From assembly GCA_009772935.1 (NCBI GenBank), contig WOUR01000041.1, forward strand, positions 1-46,439: DNA of 46,439 bases. The letters are read 5' to 3'. Both the position numbers and the translations under genes were made by a program. Position 1 is the first letter of the stretch, and every line of letters begins with the position of its first letter. Below, in pieces: positions 38,301 to 46,439 of this stretch. The notes beneath the pieces were generated by a model that worked only from the letters and a program-made list of their open reading frames with translations, had not been told where the DNA came from and did no database searches. Source of the stretch: Rhodospirillaceae bacterium (GTDB lineage Bacteria > Pseudomonadota > Alphaproteobacteria > Reyranellales > Reyranellaceae).

Positions 38301-39226
38301 GCTTCGCCACCGCGGCGCGGCACTACATCGCCGCCAAGCCTCACCTCTCGAAACAGGATATCCGAAAGGTCCAGGCCGTGGCCGCGGAGATCGGCGAGGT
38401 CGACTGCCGTACCCTCACCCACGCCCACCTGGTCGCTGCCGCCGGCGAGCTGAAGCCCGGGCGCGCGGCGTCCACCCAGAACCGCTTCGTCATCGGGCCC
38501 GGCGCCGCCGTGCTCCACTACGCGGCCGAGAACAAGTGGTGCGATTACCAGCGCATCAAGAAGTTCGAGGTCAGCCGGAAATCGAACCGGCGGCCCGCGA
38601 CGCCGAAGACCATGGCGGCGCTGGTGCGCCACCTCGAGGACCCGCCGGAGCACGTCGCCCCGCAATGGAAGGCGCAGGGCCTGGGCGACGTCCACCTGCC
38701 CTACAAGAAGCTCCTGCTGGCCATCCTGTTCGAGACCGGCCTGCGCCTTGGCCATGCGCTCAGCATCGAATGGGAGCGCATCTTCCTGGCTGACGGACGG
38801 ATCGGCGTCGACGTGCCCAAGAGCGACGAGCTCGCCCTGGTGCCGATCAGCCCGGTGACGGTCACGATGCTCGCCAACATGCCGGACGAAGAGAAGACCG
38901 GCCGCCTGTTCCCCTGGCTCACCAGCTCGGGCGTGTACCCCTGGCTCAAGCGCGCGAAGAAGCGCGCCGGCGTCCACTACACCCCGCACCTTAGCCGCCA
39001 CGCCCTGGCAACCGCTGCCCAGGACATGCCCGACAAGAAGGCGGCCGAGCTCGGCGTCTGGAAGGACCCGCGCAGCCTGCACCGCTACCAGCACGTCAAG
39101 CCGGAGGCGATTCCGGGCCGGCACGTGGGCTTGATCTTTGACCTGGCCGAGCAGCTGGAGGAGCCGCCGATCGCGTCTGACGGCCTGCGGGACGCTGCTG
39201 CGCCTGAAAAGAAGAAGAGTGCGTGA
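38114..39226 (+). CDS. Site-specific tyrosine recombinase (phage integrase)
   Basis: 370 aa from ATG 38114; earlier codons of the open frame belong to the excisionase-like gene. N-terminal arm and core-binding region: PGRRGPCWYVRGTDSGGEFE, FATAARHYIAAKPHLSKQDI. Catalytic domain: Arg211 in ETGLRLGHALSIEW, a Lys in VDVPKSDELALVPI, His292-x-x-Arg295 in PHLSRHALATAA, and the nucleophile Tyr325 in LHRYQHVKPEA. It lies 77 bp from a tRNA-Glu-like att sequence, as integrases commonly do. It inserts and, with an excisionase, removes the prophage. Confidence 0.93.
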   Translation: MPYKLFPPGRRGPCWYVRGTDSGGEFEFSTQQDTRRAAEKWVEEVLLPGRARRRVPGAGEVVGFATAARHYIAAKPHLSKQDIRKVQAVAAEIGEVDCRTLTHAHLVAAAGELKPGRAASTQNRFVIGPGAAVLHYAAENKWCDYQRIKKFEVSRKSNRRPATPKTMAALVRHLEDPPEHVAPQWKAQGLGDVHLPYKKLLLAILFETGLRLGHALSIEWERIFLADGRIGVDVPKSDELALVPISPVTVTMLANMPDEEKTGRLFPWLTSSGVYPWLKRAKKRAGVHYTPHLSRHALATAAQDMPDKKAAELGVWKDPRSLHRYQHVKPEAIPGRHVGLIFDLAEQLEEPPIASDGLRDAAAPEKKKSA

Positions 39227-39302
39227 TCAGCCAGGCAATCGGGGCCCGGGGCAAAACCGGGGATAGGCGCGAAAAGGCCCAGTCTCCTTGAAACAGCACC
39301 AG

Positions 39303-39349
39303 CCCTCTCAAGGCTAAAACACGGGTTCGAATCCCGTAGGGAGCGCCAG
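39303..39349 (+). other. attR: tRNA-Glu(CTC)-like 3' end
   Basis: 47 bp run from the anticodon loop (ctctcaa, anticodon CTC) through a perfect T-arm (acggg-ttcgaat-cccgt) to the acceptor strand agggagc, discriminator g and cca. No 5' half of the tRNA is upstream, so it is a 3' fragment at the prophage end. The intact tRNA should be at the other prophage end, left of the window. Confidence 0.8.
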
Positions 39350-39350
39350 G

Positions 39351-39560
39351 CTACCCCCCGAAAATCAATAACTTGGCGTGGTTCCTGGCTCGCTGGCGAC
39401 GGGTCGACGAGTAGCCGGGAATGGCCCGGAACTCATGGGCGAATCCGGCTAGCACGTTCATGCCGAGGAAGTAGATCAGCAGCGCCACAAGCCGGTCCTG
39501 CTTGTGCGTGGCGCCGAGCCATTCGGCGACGGCCGCCGCCACCATCGTCCAGAAGGACAC
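39351..39560 (-). CDS. Small membrane protein in the att-flanked island, possible frameshift at start
   Basis: 69 aa from GTG 39560 (SFWTMVAAAVAEWLGATHKQ, DRLVALLIYFLGMNVLAGFA) with two hydrophobic stretches, ending two bases from the att sequence. Upstream, an ATG opens MNDPLPGG in a frame that would join this one if one base of the G-run (about 39568-39573) were absent. The gene may therefore have lost its proper start by slippage. Family unknown. Confidence 0.5.
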   Translation of the reverse strand: MSFWTMVAAAVAEWLGATHKQDRLVALLIYFLGMNVLAGFAHEFRAIPGYSSTRRQRARNHAKLLIFGG

Positions 39561-39718
39561 CCCGGCCCCCCGGCAACGGATCGTTCATGTGGGCCATTAC
39601 TCGGCTCTCCTGTCCGGGGTCGCCCGCCGTCTAGCGCACGTCTAATCTGGCACCACGCCCGCGAGACAGCCCCGCCACCCGTGGTCCTGGTTTGCTTTCG
39701 ACATACGGGGAGGTTGCA

Positions 39719-40720
39719 ATGGATGAAGAGCGCCTAGTGGCGTTTCTGAACTTCGATATCGTGGGCTACACCGCCCTCATGGCTGAAAACCAACCAGCAG
39801 CTATGACGCGCCGGAACGCGCTTTTCAAAACCGCCCTCGCCGAAGTTGCCGCAGTAGGCGGCCGTGTTGTGAAGACGAATGGGGATGAAGCGTTCATCGT
39901 TTTCCCAACTGTTCGAGGGGCGGCGAAGGTCGCCGTGGCGCTGAATAGGCCGGACGGCCTGCCGCTCAGGTTCGGCATCAGCCTCGGCGACATAACGGTC
40001 CAGGACAGTGATGTCCTCGGGCACAACGTCAACACGGCTTGCCGTCTTCAGAAGATGACCGCATCGAGGACAATCCTGGCTACTCAGGCCGTCGCCGAGC
40101 AGGTCTATGTCTATCCAGACGAGTTCACCGTCATCCCGGCCGGCGAGATGGACCTCAAGGGCATTGGTCTTGCGGCGGTCTTCTCCATAAGCGCCGGGCC
40201 AAAGCCGGCTTCACTAAGTCGCGCACTGTTTCGAAGTGCCGAGATCGCCAACGAGCAACTCACTCGCCTCCTCTCAGAACGCGACGCCGAAGCGCAGGAA
40301 ATGAAACATGAGCTACAGCTCACGCAGGACAAACTGAAAGACACCCGGCGCTTGCTTTCGCTCACACGCGCCCTGCGCGTCTTCGAACAACATCTGGCGC
40401 AGTGTGAAGAACGCTACAAAGAGGCCCAGAAAGTCGAAGACCGTTGGAAAGCGGATAGCCAACCTGAATGGCTGGAAGAGCTGAGCGACATCCAAAATCG
40501 ATGGCAAGTGCAGCACGCCGACCCCATCGCAGACGCTTACCAGGAGATCGACGCCGAAGTCCCGCCCTTCCCGATACGGCTCCAGTACCTGACGAATCGG
40601 AACGCCCCTTACAATCGGAAGTTCTTCGATGAAGCTCCGGCATTTCATGCTGCAGTCCGGAAATCCATAAACGCCGTCTGGCAGGAGATCATGCAACTCC
40701 GGACCATATTACAGCATTGA
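39719..40720 (+). CDS. Class III adenylate/guanylate cyclase-like protein
   Basis: 333 aa from ATG 39719 (gggagg upstream). The catalytic domain occupies about residues 5-160. Metal-binding Asp13 is in NFDIVGYTALM and Asp56 in KTNGDEAFIVF. The adenine-type Lys52 and Asp98 are in place, and the transition-state Asn105 and Arg109 in GHNVNTACRLQ. All key residues for cAMP synthesis appear present. A coiled coil (about 175-240: LTRLLSERDAEAQEMKHELQ, LTQDKLKDTRRLLSLTRALR) and a C-terminal helical region of unknown type follow (PIRLQYLTNRNAPYNRKFFD). No membrane segment. It lies alone between two tRNA-Glu-like fragments. Confidence 0.85.
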   Translation: MDEERLVAFLNFDIVGYTALMAENQPAAMTRRNALFKTALAEVAAVGGRVVKTNGDEAFIVFPTVRGAAKVAVALNRPDGLPLRFGISLGDITVQDSDVLGHNVNTACRLQKMTASRTILATQAVAEQVYVYPDEFTVIPAGEMDLKGIGLAAVFSISAGPKPASLSRALFRSAEIANEQLTRLLSERDAEAQEMKHELQLTQDKLKDTRRLLSLTRALRVFEQHLAQCEERYKEAQKVEDRWKADSQPEWLEELSDIQNRWQVQHADPIADAYQEIDAEVPPFPIRLQYLTNRNAPYNRKFFDEAPAFHAAVRKSINAVWQEIMQLRTILQH

Positions 40721-40727
40721 CGCCGCC

Positions 40728-40862
40728 CTACCCGCCCAACACAAAATCCGTTGGGTGAATGGTACCTGCCGCGGTGATCCTCGAGGACGCATAGGGCGAT
40801 CCTGGCGCGAAGGCATCGAGATAGAGCTTCAGCAAGTTGCCGACCTTCCGGGCGATCAGCAT
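40728..40862 (-). pseudogene. C-terminal gene remnant
   Basis: A 44-codon leftward frame from ATG 40862 (LIARKVGNLLKLYLDAFAPG, SPYASSRITAAGTIHPTDFV, LGG) with coding-like bias. The frame stays open upstream (PAVADDSLYH) towards the second att fragment without a start codon, so it looks like the 3' end of a disrupted gene. No family recognised. Confidence 0.4.
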
Positions 40863-40932
40863 ATGATAAAGCGAGTCGTCGGCGACCGCCGGAGACGCTC
40901 TGGGAAACCCGCAATGCCTTATTCCGGCGTCT

Positions 40933-40978
40933 CCCTCTCAAGGCTAAATACGGGTTCGAATCCCGTAGAGAGCGCCAG
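40933..40978 (+). other. Second tRNA-Glu-like 3' end (older att scar)
   Basis: 46 bp that align with 39303-39349 over the full length, differing by one missing base and a substitution near the variable loop and a g-to-a change in the acceptor strand (agagagc). It has the same orientation. The two copies bracket a 1.6-kb island. Confidence 0.8.
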
Positions 40979-41164
40979 ACTTTTCAGCACTGCCGGCCGG
41001 CTGGGCGCGGCAGGTCGCCAGCATGGTAGCTGCGGACCTTCCAGGCCAACCCTCGCGAAGCCGTGCGAGCGGCTGGCCCACCCTCCTACGCAGCCGCAGG
41101 GACGACTTCGCATCCAGCGTCGTTCGAGGGTGTACTTCGGCCTGCTTTTCCTGACACTGGGGGC
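40979..41164. other. Intergenic region at the island/host border
   Basis: 186 bp with no supported gene. The last bases give a G-rich ribosome-binding site (ctgggggc) before ATG 41165. No clear promoter boxes are seen. Confidence 0.4.
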
Positions 41165-42157
41165 ATGAAGCGGCACTACTGCACGTACTTCGACCACGTC
41201 TACCTCGACCGCGGGCTCGCGATGATCCGATCCCTGCGGGAGGTAGATCCCGACGCCGCAATCGTGGTGCTGTGTCTCACGCCGGCGGTCCACCGCGTGC
41301 TCTCCAGCCTGGCAGAACCTGGCGTCCGCCTCATCCGTTTGGAACAGTTCGAGCAGGACAACCCGGACTTGTTTGCCGTGAAGGAGACGCGGTGCCTTCG
41401 CGACTATTACTTCACCCTCACCCCGAGCCTCGTCTGCTCGGTCTTGCAGGGAGTTCAACCCGGCGATTTCGTAACCTATCTCGATGCGGACCTGATGTTC
41501 TATTCGGATCCGGGCCCGATTTACGAGGCGATGGTGGATGCGTCGGTTGGCCTGGTGGGCCATCGCTGGCACTGGTGGACCAAACGGCTAGAGAAATACG
41601 GTCGATTCAATGTTGGATGGGTGAGCTTCCGGAACGATGCCATCGGTCTCCAGGCGGCCCGGTGGTGGCGGGAGCGATGCATCGAATGGTGCTACGGCTG
41701 TGTGGACGGCGATCTGTTTGCCGACCAGAAATATCTGGATCACATCTACGCCCGGTTTCCCAGGGTCGTGGAAATTACCCATCCAGGTACCAATGTCGGC
41801 CCCTGGAACATCTGCCGCGAGGCACTTCGTCGAGGCCCCGACGGATCGATTGTCGTCGGCGATGGATTTCGCCTCATCTTTTTTCACTTTTCCGGCCTGA
41901 AGGAAATCCGGCCCCACGTTTGGCTCGGCAGTCTGCCCTCGTATCTCGGACCGTTTTCGTCGTTTGTCCGTCGGGAGATTTTTCAGCCCTACATCGGCTT
42001 GCTCGGCCGCATACGTGACGAACAGGGTGGCCTTCCCGCCGATCCACCGCCGGAGCTGATCGTTTACGTTCCTCCGCGGCGCTGGCGAAGAGTGTTGGGG
42101 CCCCTCATACGGGGTGCCCATCGATGGGCCGGGCACTATTTCCATGTGAAGCGTTGA
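41165..42157 (+). CDS. DXD glycosyltransferase (GT-A fold, GT8-like)
   Basis: 330 aa from ATG 41165; the open frame to 41063 has no coding character. It begins KRHYCTYFDHVYLDRGLAMI and has the metal/nucleotide-sugar DXD motif in YLDADLMFY (Asp107-x-Asp109). Further segments are GLVGHRWHWWTKRLEKYGRF, NVGWVSFRNDAIGLQAARWW, DQKYLDHIYARFPRVVEI and HPGTNVGPWNI. This is the pattern of GT-A sugar transferases acting on surface glycans. The convergent neighbour also carries glycan-modifying domains, so a shared role is likely. Substrate unknown. Confidence 0.78.
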   Translation: MKRHYCTYFDHVYLDRGLAMIRSLREVDPDAAIVVLCLTPAVHRVLSSLAEPGVRLIRLEQFEQDNPDLFAVKETRCLRDYYFTLTPSLVCSVLQGVQPGDFVTYLDADLMFYSDPGPIYEAMVDASVGLVGHRWHWWTKRLEKYGRFNVGWVSFRNDAIGLQAARWWRERCIEWCYGCVDGDLFADQKYLDHIYARFPRVVEITHPGTNVGPWNICREALRRGPDGSIVVGDGFRLIFFHFSGLKEIRPHVWLGSLPSYLGPFSSFVRREIFQPYIGLLGRIRDEQGGLPADPPPELIVYVPPRRWRRVLGPLIRGAHRWAGHYFHVKR

Positions 42158-42213
42158 TGGAAAACCTCGGCTCGCTGGGCGCGTGCGGACAAGCGGCCTG
42201 AGATGACCCGCAA

Positions 42214-45200
42214 TCACCCAGCCAACGGAAATTCATAACCAAATCGTTCGCAGAACAGCGCCAACCTGTTCATCAGCGCAGGATCGACACTCTGCCAATC
42301 CGATGCCGACAAAGATGGCTTCTCCAGGAGCGATCGTTTGGCCACGTGGGTAGAGTTGTACCCGGATATGCCGCCAGCGTCGTTTACGGGGACGTCCCGC
42401 CAGGTCGAGAGCCAGGCCTTGACCTCGGCCTCGGCAGACTCGGCCCTGAACAGGGCATCGGGACCCATATTCAGCGACATGTCGTACCAGGCGAGGAACG
42501 AGGCCAGGGCGCGGTCCAGGGGGCGGGTGTAGCCGCAAATGTCCTCGCCGGTCGCACGGAGGATGTGCTGACGCCGAAAGTTGAACGACGCCTCGACGGC
42601 ATTCTCGACCATGATCGAAGGAATGGCATCGCGCGGAGAGCGCACGACAACGACCGTGTGGTCGAAATCGACACCCGTCCCCCCGTCGCCATAGGGCACC
42701 CTGTCGTCGGCAACGACATGCATCCAGCTGGCGATCCCGTCCTTCAGGAGGGTCTCATGCCCGATCTCGATCCCAAACGAGGAAAACAGCGTCGCCATGT
42801 ATCCGGTTGCACAGCGCGGATGGCCGACCACTCGAAGCGCCTTTCGCACACGCGCGGGCTGCCCGTCGGCGTCTTCCGGCCGACCGATATTGTAACGCCC
42901 GTCAATCGTCGAGCGGACGACATCGCTGCGGCCGAGAATCCTCGGTGCAATGTCGATCTTCGGCAGAGGCGTATCGCGTATGAAAGCCGTGCCCACCGAG
43001 GGCGGGGCCATCGAGATCTGACGGCCTCCCCGCGTATTGAACCCCATCCACCGGTCAGCGAGGCTTCCGATGTCGAGGCCGATGCCGCCTCTCTTTCGGA
43101 CAATGTCGCAGTAGATCTTCCCGAGCCAGCCCGCGGCAACGAGAAAGACCTCCCCTGGCTCCGGATCAATCGTCCGGCAAACTTCCTCGTGCCTGTCCAA
43201 CAAGGTGAACTCGCGTTCCTTGCCCTGCCATTCCGGATTCGAGAACAACACGGCGTACTTGTGCTCGCCCGGTATGCGAATCCCTTTTCGCGTTTCGACG
43301 CCGTGGACATTCCACAGGAAGTCTCCCAGGTCGTGACACGAAATCCAGGAAACCCTGGAGGTCGCACTGAAGATCTCAGGCCATAAGTTCCACGTCCGCA
43401 GATCTTCGTGGAAGTGGGCCGAGGCCATCAGTGGGAGCCGTTTGCCCGGCGCATCGAAATAGGCGAGCCCATTCAGGATGCCTCTCGCTCCGTGCTTTAT
43501 GTCCAATTGCTTCAAGTCCGCGATCACAAGACGTGCCGGCGGAATCAGTCCGATGATATCGGCTTGGTCGACGGCTTCCCGAAATGCCGGCACGATGGTG
43601 CTCGCCTGAGCAGAAGACAGGCGCGCCTCTCCCCACCACATTTGCTGGATCATGTCCCGATCCGCCTCGACATACGGAAGGCATTCCTCGTGAGCCGGGA
43701 GAAAGGTGCCCTCGCCATCGCCAATTCGGATTGCCGAAGTCGGTTGTTTCTCGACGATACGCTTCATCAACTGGCCGGCCAGAATTGCGGCATGAGCAAA
43801 GGACTGGCCTGACATCAATGTCGACCAGTCCGACTTGCTGTCGATCTTTTCATACGCTTCCAGGCAGTTTTCCATCCACCGCCGGTGGCTGGGCGACATC
43901 TCCGGCGAGACGTTCGCCACGCAGGCCCGAAGGCTATTCATGACGCGGCGATGATTGTCCTCGGCGCTCGTCAGGAACTCCTGGAAGTCCACGGGCTCGA
44001 GCGCCGAACTTTCCAGGCGATGGTGGTCCACCGCCGTCGCGCGAACGATTTCGATGCGTGCGGCGTTCGCCGGACTTATGTTGTTCGCAACAGTGTCGAA
44101 GATCGCGCTGAACTGTGCCGCGGACAGTTTGGTTCTGACGAGACCTCTAAAGAAGTTTGTCGTTACGCCCTTCTCTCTGGAATTGACGGCGCATTGCATC
44201 AACGCGGGAATATCCTGCTCGCGCCAGGCGGTGGGATCGGCCCCCGCCAGCACGTTCAAGCCTATTCCAGGCGGCATATGTTCGAGCAGGTCCGATCGGG
44301 CGCTGGTGATTCCCTTGGGGTCGCCGATCACGCCCAGCACGACCGACAGTCGTTGCCGAAGTTGCGGTGAAGATGGAAAGAGTTCCAGCGACCGCTGGAG
44401 AACGGTGCGCGCCAGGTCGTATCGACCCTGGCTTACGCGCACACCGGCAAGTTTCACGGCTTCACGCGGCGCCAGCACGAGTTGTTCCAGCGCGCTCAAG
44501 CCCCTTTCCAAGGGCTTCCAGTTGGGAGAATACCTCCAGTTGGTGGCCAGGATTTCGGCAATTCCCGCGGCGTTTCGTCGGCTGGCGGCTTCGCCATCGA
44601 GCAGCCCGTCGACCTTCAGCAGGAGGCCGTTCAGGGTTTCAAAGTGGCGCCCCTCGGCCGCGACCTTCACCAGCAAGCGCAGATGCTCATCGGGAGCGAG
44701 CACCCCCTCCAGAGCCCTTGCTTCATCAAGAGCCTGCTGATGCCGGCCCATGCTTCTCATCAGATTGATATGCGCCAGCCGAATCGCCGAACCGGGAGCG
44801 CCTCCGGCCGTCTCGTGTGCCTCTCTCAGAATCAGTTCGCACCGATCGAAATCCCGGAGCTCGATGAGGCGATCGACAACGGCCGGCAACAGGGACGGAA
44901 CTCCAGACTCCCAGAGGGGCAGCAGGATGGCCAGAGCCCCTTCGACGTCGCCAAGATGACTGCGAAGCCTCGCCTCCAGCCGTCGCATCTTCTCCGTGGG
45001 CGCGACGACGCGTTGGCGCTCCTGGACAATGTTGAGAGCCGCCTCTGTTGCTCCCAGTTTCATGCGGGCTTGCGTGCCCAGCAGCACCGCTTCTTCGGGT
45101 AGCTTATCGGGACCGTCGACGCCCAGGACGACCTGAAGCGCGGCTTCGTCGCGAAGCACGCCAACCCAGTCCTGGAGCAGTCGCCTGGCGCTCTGCACCG

Positions 45201-45591
45201 TCCCCAGTTCCTCGGGCGTCGCCGTCCGGGCCAGCTCCTGCAATCTGCCGGCCGCCAGCGCCCAATCCCTCTGCTCCGTGGCCTCGCGAATGCCGCGGAC
45301 CTTTGCCACGCCGATCCTGCGCAGGAGCTTGTCCCAATGATCGGCCCGGTCCGCTTCGTGCAACCGCCCCTGTCCCAGCAGCCAATCGGCAAGCGGCACG
45401 TCATCTGCATCGATGGCGGCGCGGATACCTTTTGTGTAGAGCGAGGCCGAGAGCCTTACCGGGGCCCCCCGTGCCTTCGAGACCTTGCGAAGCAGGTCGA
45501 GAGCCCGCCCCGTCTCGTTGTCATCGAACGCCGACCGCAATTCAGTAACGATGCCCGACCGCTTCTCCTTCTCGAACCTGCTCTCAGTCAT
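42214..45591 (-). CDS. 1125-aa fusion: TPR-like repeats, GT-D glycosyltransferase, sulfotransferase-like domain
   Basis: ATG 45591 (MTESRFEKEKRSG) is preferred to ATG 45651. Residues about 20-560 are helical repeats of TPR type (ALDLLRKVSKARGAP, GDVEGALAILLPLWESGVPS, QGRYDLARTVLQRSLELFPS). Around 615-875 is a GT-D glycosyltransferase domain: SAIRIGDGEGTFLP with its DxE motif, WWGEARLSSAQ, LVAAGWLGKIYCDIV and GGIGLDIGSLADRWMG. From about 915 to the end is a sulfotransferase-like domain: a P-loop GHPRCATGYMATLF and VVVVRSPRDAIPSIM. It probably builds and sulfates a surface glycan, with repeats for assembly or substrate binding. It converges on the DXD glycosyltransferase gene. Confidence 0.75.
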   Translation of the reverse strand: MTESRFEKEKRSGIVTELRSAFDDNETGRALDLLRKVSKARGAPVRLSASLYTKGIRAAIDADDVPLADWLLGQGRLHEADRADHWDKLLRRIGVAKVRGIREATEQRDWALAAGRLQELARTATPEELGTVQSARRLLQDWVGVLRDEAALQVVLGVDGPDKLPEEAVLLGTQARMKLGATEAALNIVQERQRVVAPTEKMRRLEARLRSHLGDVEGALAILLPLWESGVPSLLPAVVDRLIELRDFDRCELILREAHETAGGAPGSAIRLAHINLMRSMGRHQQALDEARALEGVLAPDEHLRLLVKVAAEGRHFETLNGLLLKVDGLLDGEAASRRNAAGIAEILATNWRYSPNWKPLERGLSALEQLVLAPREAVKLAGVRVSQGRYDLARTVLQRSLELFPSSPQLRQRLSVVLGVIGDPKGITSARSDLLEHMPPGIGLNVLAGADPTAWREQDIPALMQCAVNSREKGVTTNFFRGLVRTKLSAAQFSAIFDTVANNISPANAARIEIVRATAVDHHRLESSALEPVDFQEFLTSAEDNHRRVMNSLRACVANVSPEMSPSHRRWMENCLEAYEKIDSKSDWSTLMSGQSFAHAAILAGQLMKRIVEKQPTSAIRIGDGEGTFLPAHEECLPYVEADRDMIQQMWWGEARLSSAQASTIVPAFREAVDQADIIGLIPPARLVIADLKQLDIKHGARGILNGLAYFDAPGKRLPLMASAHFHEDLRTWNLWPEIFSATSRVSWISCHDLGDFLWNVHGVETRKGIRIPGEHKYAVLFSNPEWQGKEREFTLLDRHEEVCRTIDPEPGEVFLVAAGWLGKIYCDIVRKRGGIGLDIGSLADRWMGFNTRGGRQISMAPPSVGTAFIRDTPLPKIDIAPRILGRSDVVRSTIDGRYNIGRPEDADGQPARVRKALRVVGHPRCATGYMATLFSSFGIEIGHETLLKDGIASWMHVVADDRVPYGDGGTGVDFDHTVVVVRSPRDAIPSIMVENAVEASFNFRRQHILRATGEDICGYTRPLDRALASFLAWYDMSLNMGPDALFRAESAEAEVKAWLSTWRDVPVNDAGGISGYNSTHVAKRSLLEKPSLSASDWQSVDPALMNRLALFCERFGYEFPLAG

Positions 45592-46047
45592 CGAGGTCTC
45601 GCGGGCGACGTGTCGCAACGGTTGCTGGTCGATGCCAGTTCTCCCACACACGAAAATGGACCGAAAGCGTCAATTGCAGCGCGTCCCAGGCCTATGGGGC
45701 TGGAGCTGGATACAAACTCGCGTGGCCCTCTTTGGCGAGCTTGCGACGGGCTCGGGGGAGCGCGATGCGCTCCAGCACGCTGTTGGAACAGGTTTTTGCA
45801 GGCGCCGGCAAGAAATATCGCCCCTCTGCGGTATCATGATACCTCTTCCAGGAAGGGAGGTGCGACTCTCAATTCGAATGATTCGTTTATTGCGTTTATT
45901 TCGTTTGTTGGCCCGAACCTGACATCCTCGACGGCCTGCCGGCCTACATTTTACGTGAATTTATCGTAGCATAATTCAGCCGGGGCGCAGCACGGGATTC
46001 GCGGCCGCAGCGCCTCCCAGGGCCTCTTCCAGGGGTGGAACCAAACG
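45592..46047. other. Intergenic region with AT-rich promoter-like part
   Basis: No gene is supported. The segment around 45870-45975 is AT-rich against its surroundings and has tandem cgttta/cgtttg units; tttatcgtagcataattc and the sequences near it could hold the promoter of the large leftward gene. Boxes cannot be assigned with confidence. Confidence 0.4.
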
Positions 46048-46081
46048 AAAAGCGCCGGTGCAGCGATCGCTGCACCGGCGC
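46048..46081 (-). terminator. Strong intrinsic terminator
   Basis: gcgccggtgcagc-gatc-gctgcaccggcgc (46052-46081) is a perfect 13-bp stem with a 4-nt loop. On the minus strand it is followed by ttttcgttt. It lies 24 bp past the stop of the membrane protein gene at 46105. Confidence 0.9.
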
Positions 46082-46104
46082 CATCGACCCTCTTCCGGTT
46101 TCTT

Positions 46105-46439
46105 CTACCAGAAGCGCGTCGAGCCGAGGAAAGCGACGGCCGTGCGCTCGTCCCGATGACGCGCACCCAAGGCGGCACCCGCACAGGCGGCGGCACAGCC
46201 GATCGCCAGGGTCGCCGCCGCCAGGAACGCCGCGATGATGGCGGTCTTGCGCGCCGCATCGGCCGCATCGCGCGCCTTCTGCTCGGCGGCCTTCAGGTCG
46301 GCGTAGGTCGCGTCGACGCGCTTCTCCGCCTCGGCCTGCGGCATGCCGGTCTGGTCCGCCACGACGCGGGCCAGATAGGTGCGATCGCGGACGTCGAGTT
46401 GCGGCGTCGTCAGACCGGCCGCCAGAGCCCGCGCCATCG
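46105..46439 (-). CDS. PhnA-like membrane protein, C-terminal part
   Basis: The frame runs from the window edge to 46105; an ATG at 46437 is probably internal. It reads LDVRDRTYLARVVADQTGMP, QAEAEKRVDATYADLKAAEQ, a helix KARDAADAARKTAI, then a hydrophobic segment (IIAAFLAAATLAIGCAAACA) and an end GARHRDERTAVAF, FW. The same pattern (AEKRV repeat helices, a TM segment, a GARHRDE-like loop and a Trp end) occurs in proteins annotated PhnA-like in alphaproteobacteria; they are not phosphonate enzymes and their role is unknown. A strong terminator follows. Confidence 0.7.
   Translation of the reverse strand, partial: MARALAAGLTTPQLDVRDRTYLARVVADQTGMPQAEAEKRVDATYADLKAAEQKARDAADAARKTAIIAAFLAAATLAIGCAAACAGAALGARHRDERTAVAFLGSTRFW

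Noticed and set aside
39303..39349. Annotating a functional tRNA gene
   Set aside because: Only the 3' part from the anticodon arm is present; no D-arm or 5' acceptor strand lies upstream, and the anticodon stem is imperfect.
39719..40720. Calling the cyclase a Pycsar pyrimidine cyclase
   Set aside because: The adenine-type Lys/Asp pair appears intact and no cNMP-binding effector gene is adjacent.

Overview
The window is high-GC DNA (strong G/C third-position bias, frequent ATGA/GTGA gene overlaps, alphaproteobacterial protein families) from what looks like an alphaproteobacterium; the genus cannot be fixed from the sequence. About 39.3 kb of it is the right-hand part of an integrated temperate siphophage with an HK97-type head. 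Its left end lies outside the window. The remaining 7 kb is a small att-flanked island followed by host chromosome.

Prophage, from the right end leftwards. Integrase and an overlapping excisionase-like gene (37953-39226, +) sit beside a 47-bp tRNA-Glu(CTC)-like 3' end (39303-39349), read as attR. An accessory block (35053-37956) holds a SLATT-like two-TM protein, a Lar-like anti-restriction zinc ribbon and unknown proteins. The immunity region (33872-34915) has an S24-type repressor flanked on both sides by AT-rich operator-like repeats, and a divergent Cro-like gene. The leftward early operon (28808-33337) encodes a replisome-organiser-like protein, a middle protein and DnaB. Five exact 33-bp-spaced repeats beside a 36-nt polypyrimidine tract inside the organiser gene resemble a lambda-O-type origin. 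A rightward toxin-antitoxin operon (27683-28723) interrupts this order.

The late operon runs leftwards: HNH-kinase fusion, possible cos region, TerS, TerL, portal, protease, capsid, connectors, tail tube, gpG/gpGT chaperones with a -1 slippery site, tape measure and five large tail tip or fibre proteins. Two lysis cassettes follow. The first (3894-4635) has its GH108 endolysin cut short next to a rightward sulfotransferase gene. The second (585-2557) is complete: holin, GH19 endolysin and overlapping Rz/Rz1 spanins. A related 40-bp sequence precedes each cassette, suggesting a recombinational origin.

Between the attR and a second tRNA-Glu-like 3' fragment (40933-40978) lies a 1.6-kb island with a class III nucleotidyl cyclase and a small membrane protein. 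Beyond it are a DXD glycosyltransferase, a 1125-aa TPR/GT-D/sulfotransferase-like fusion that probably belongs to surface glycan decoration, a terminator, and the 3' end of a PhnA-like membrane protein gene.
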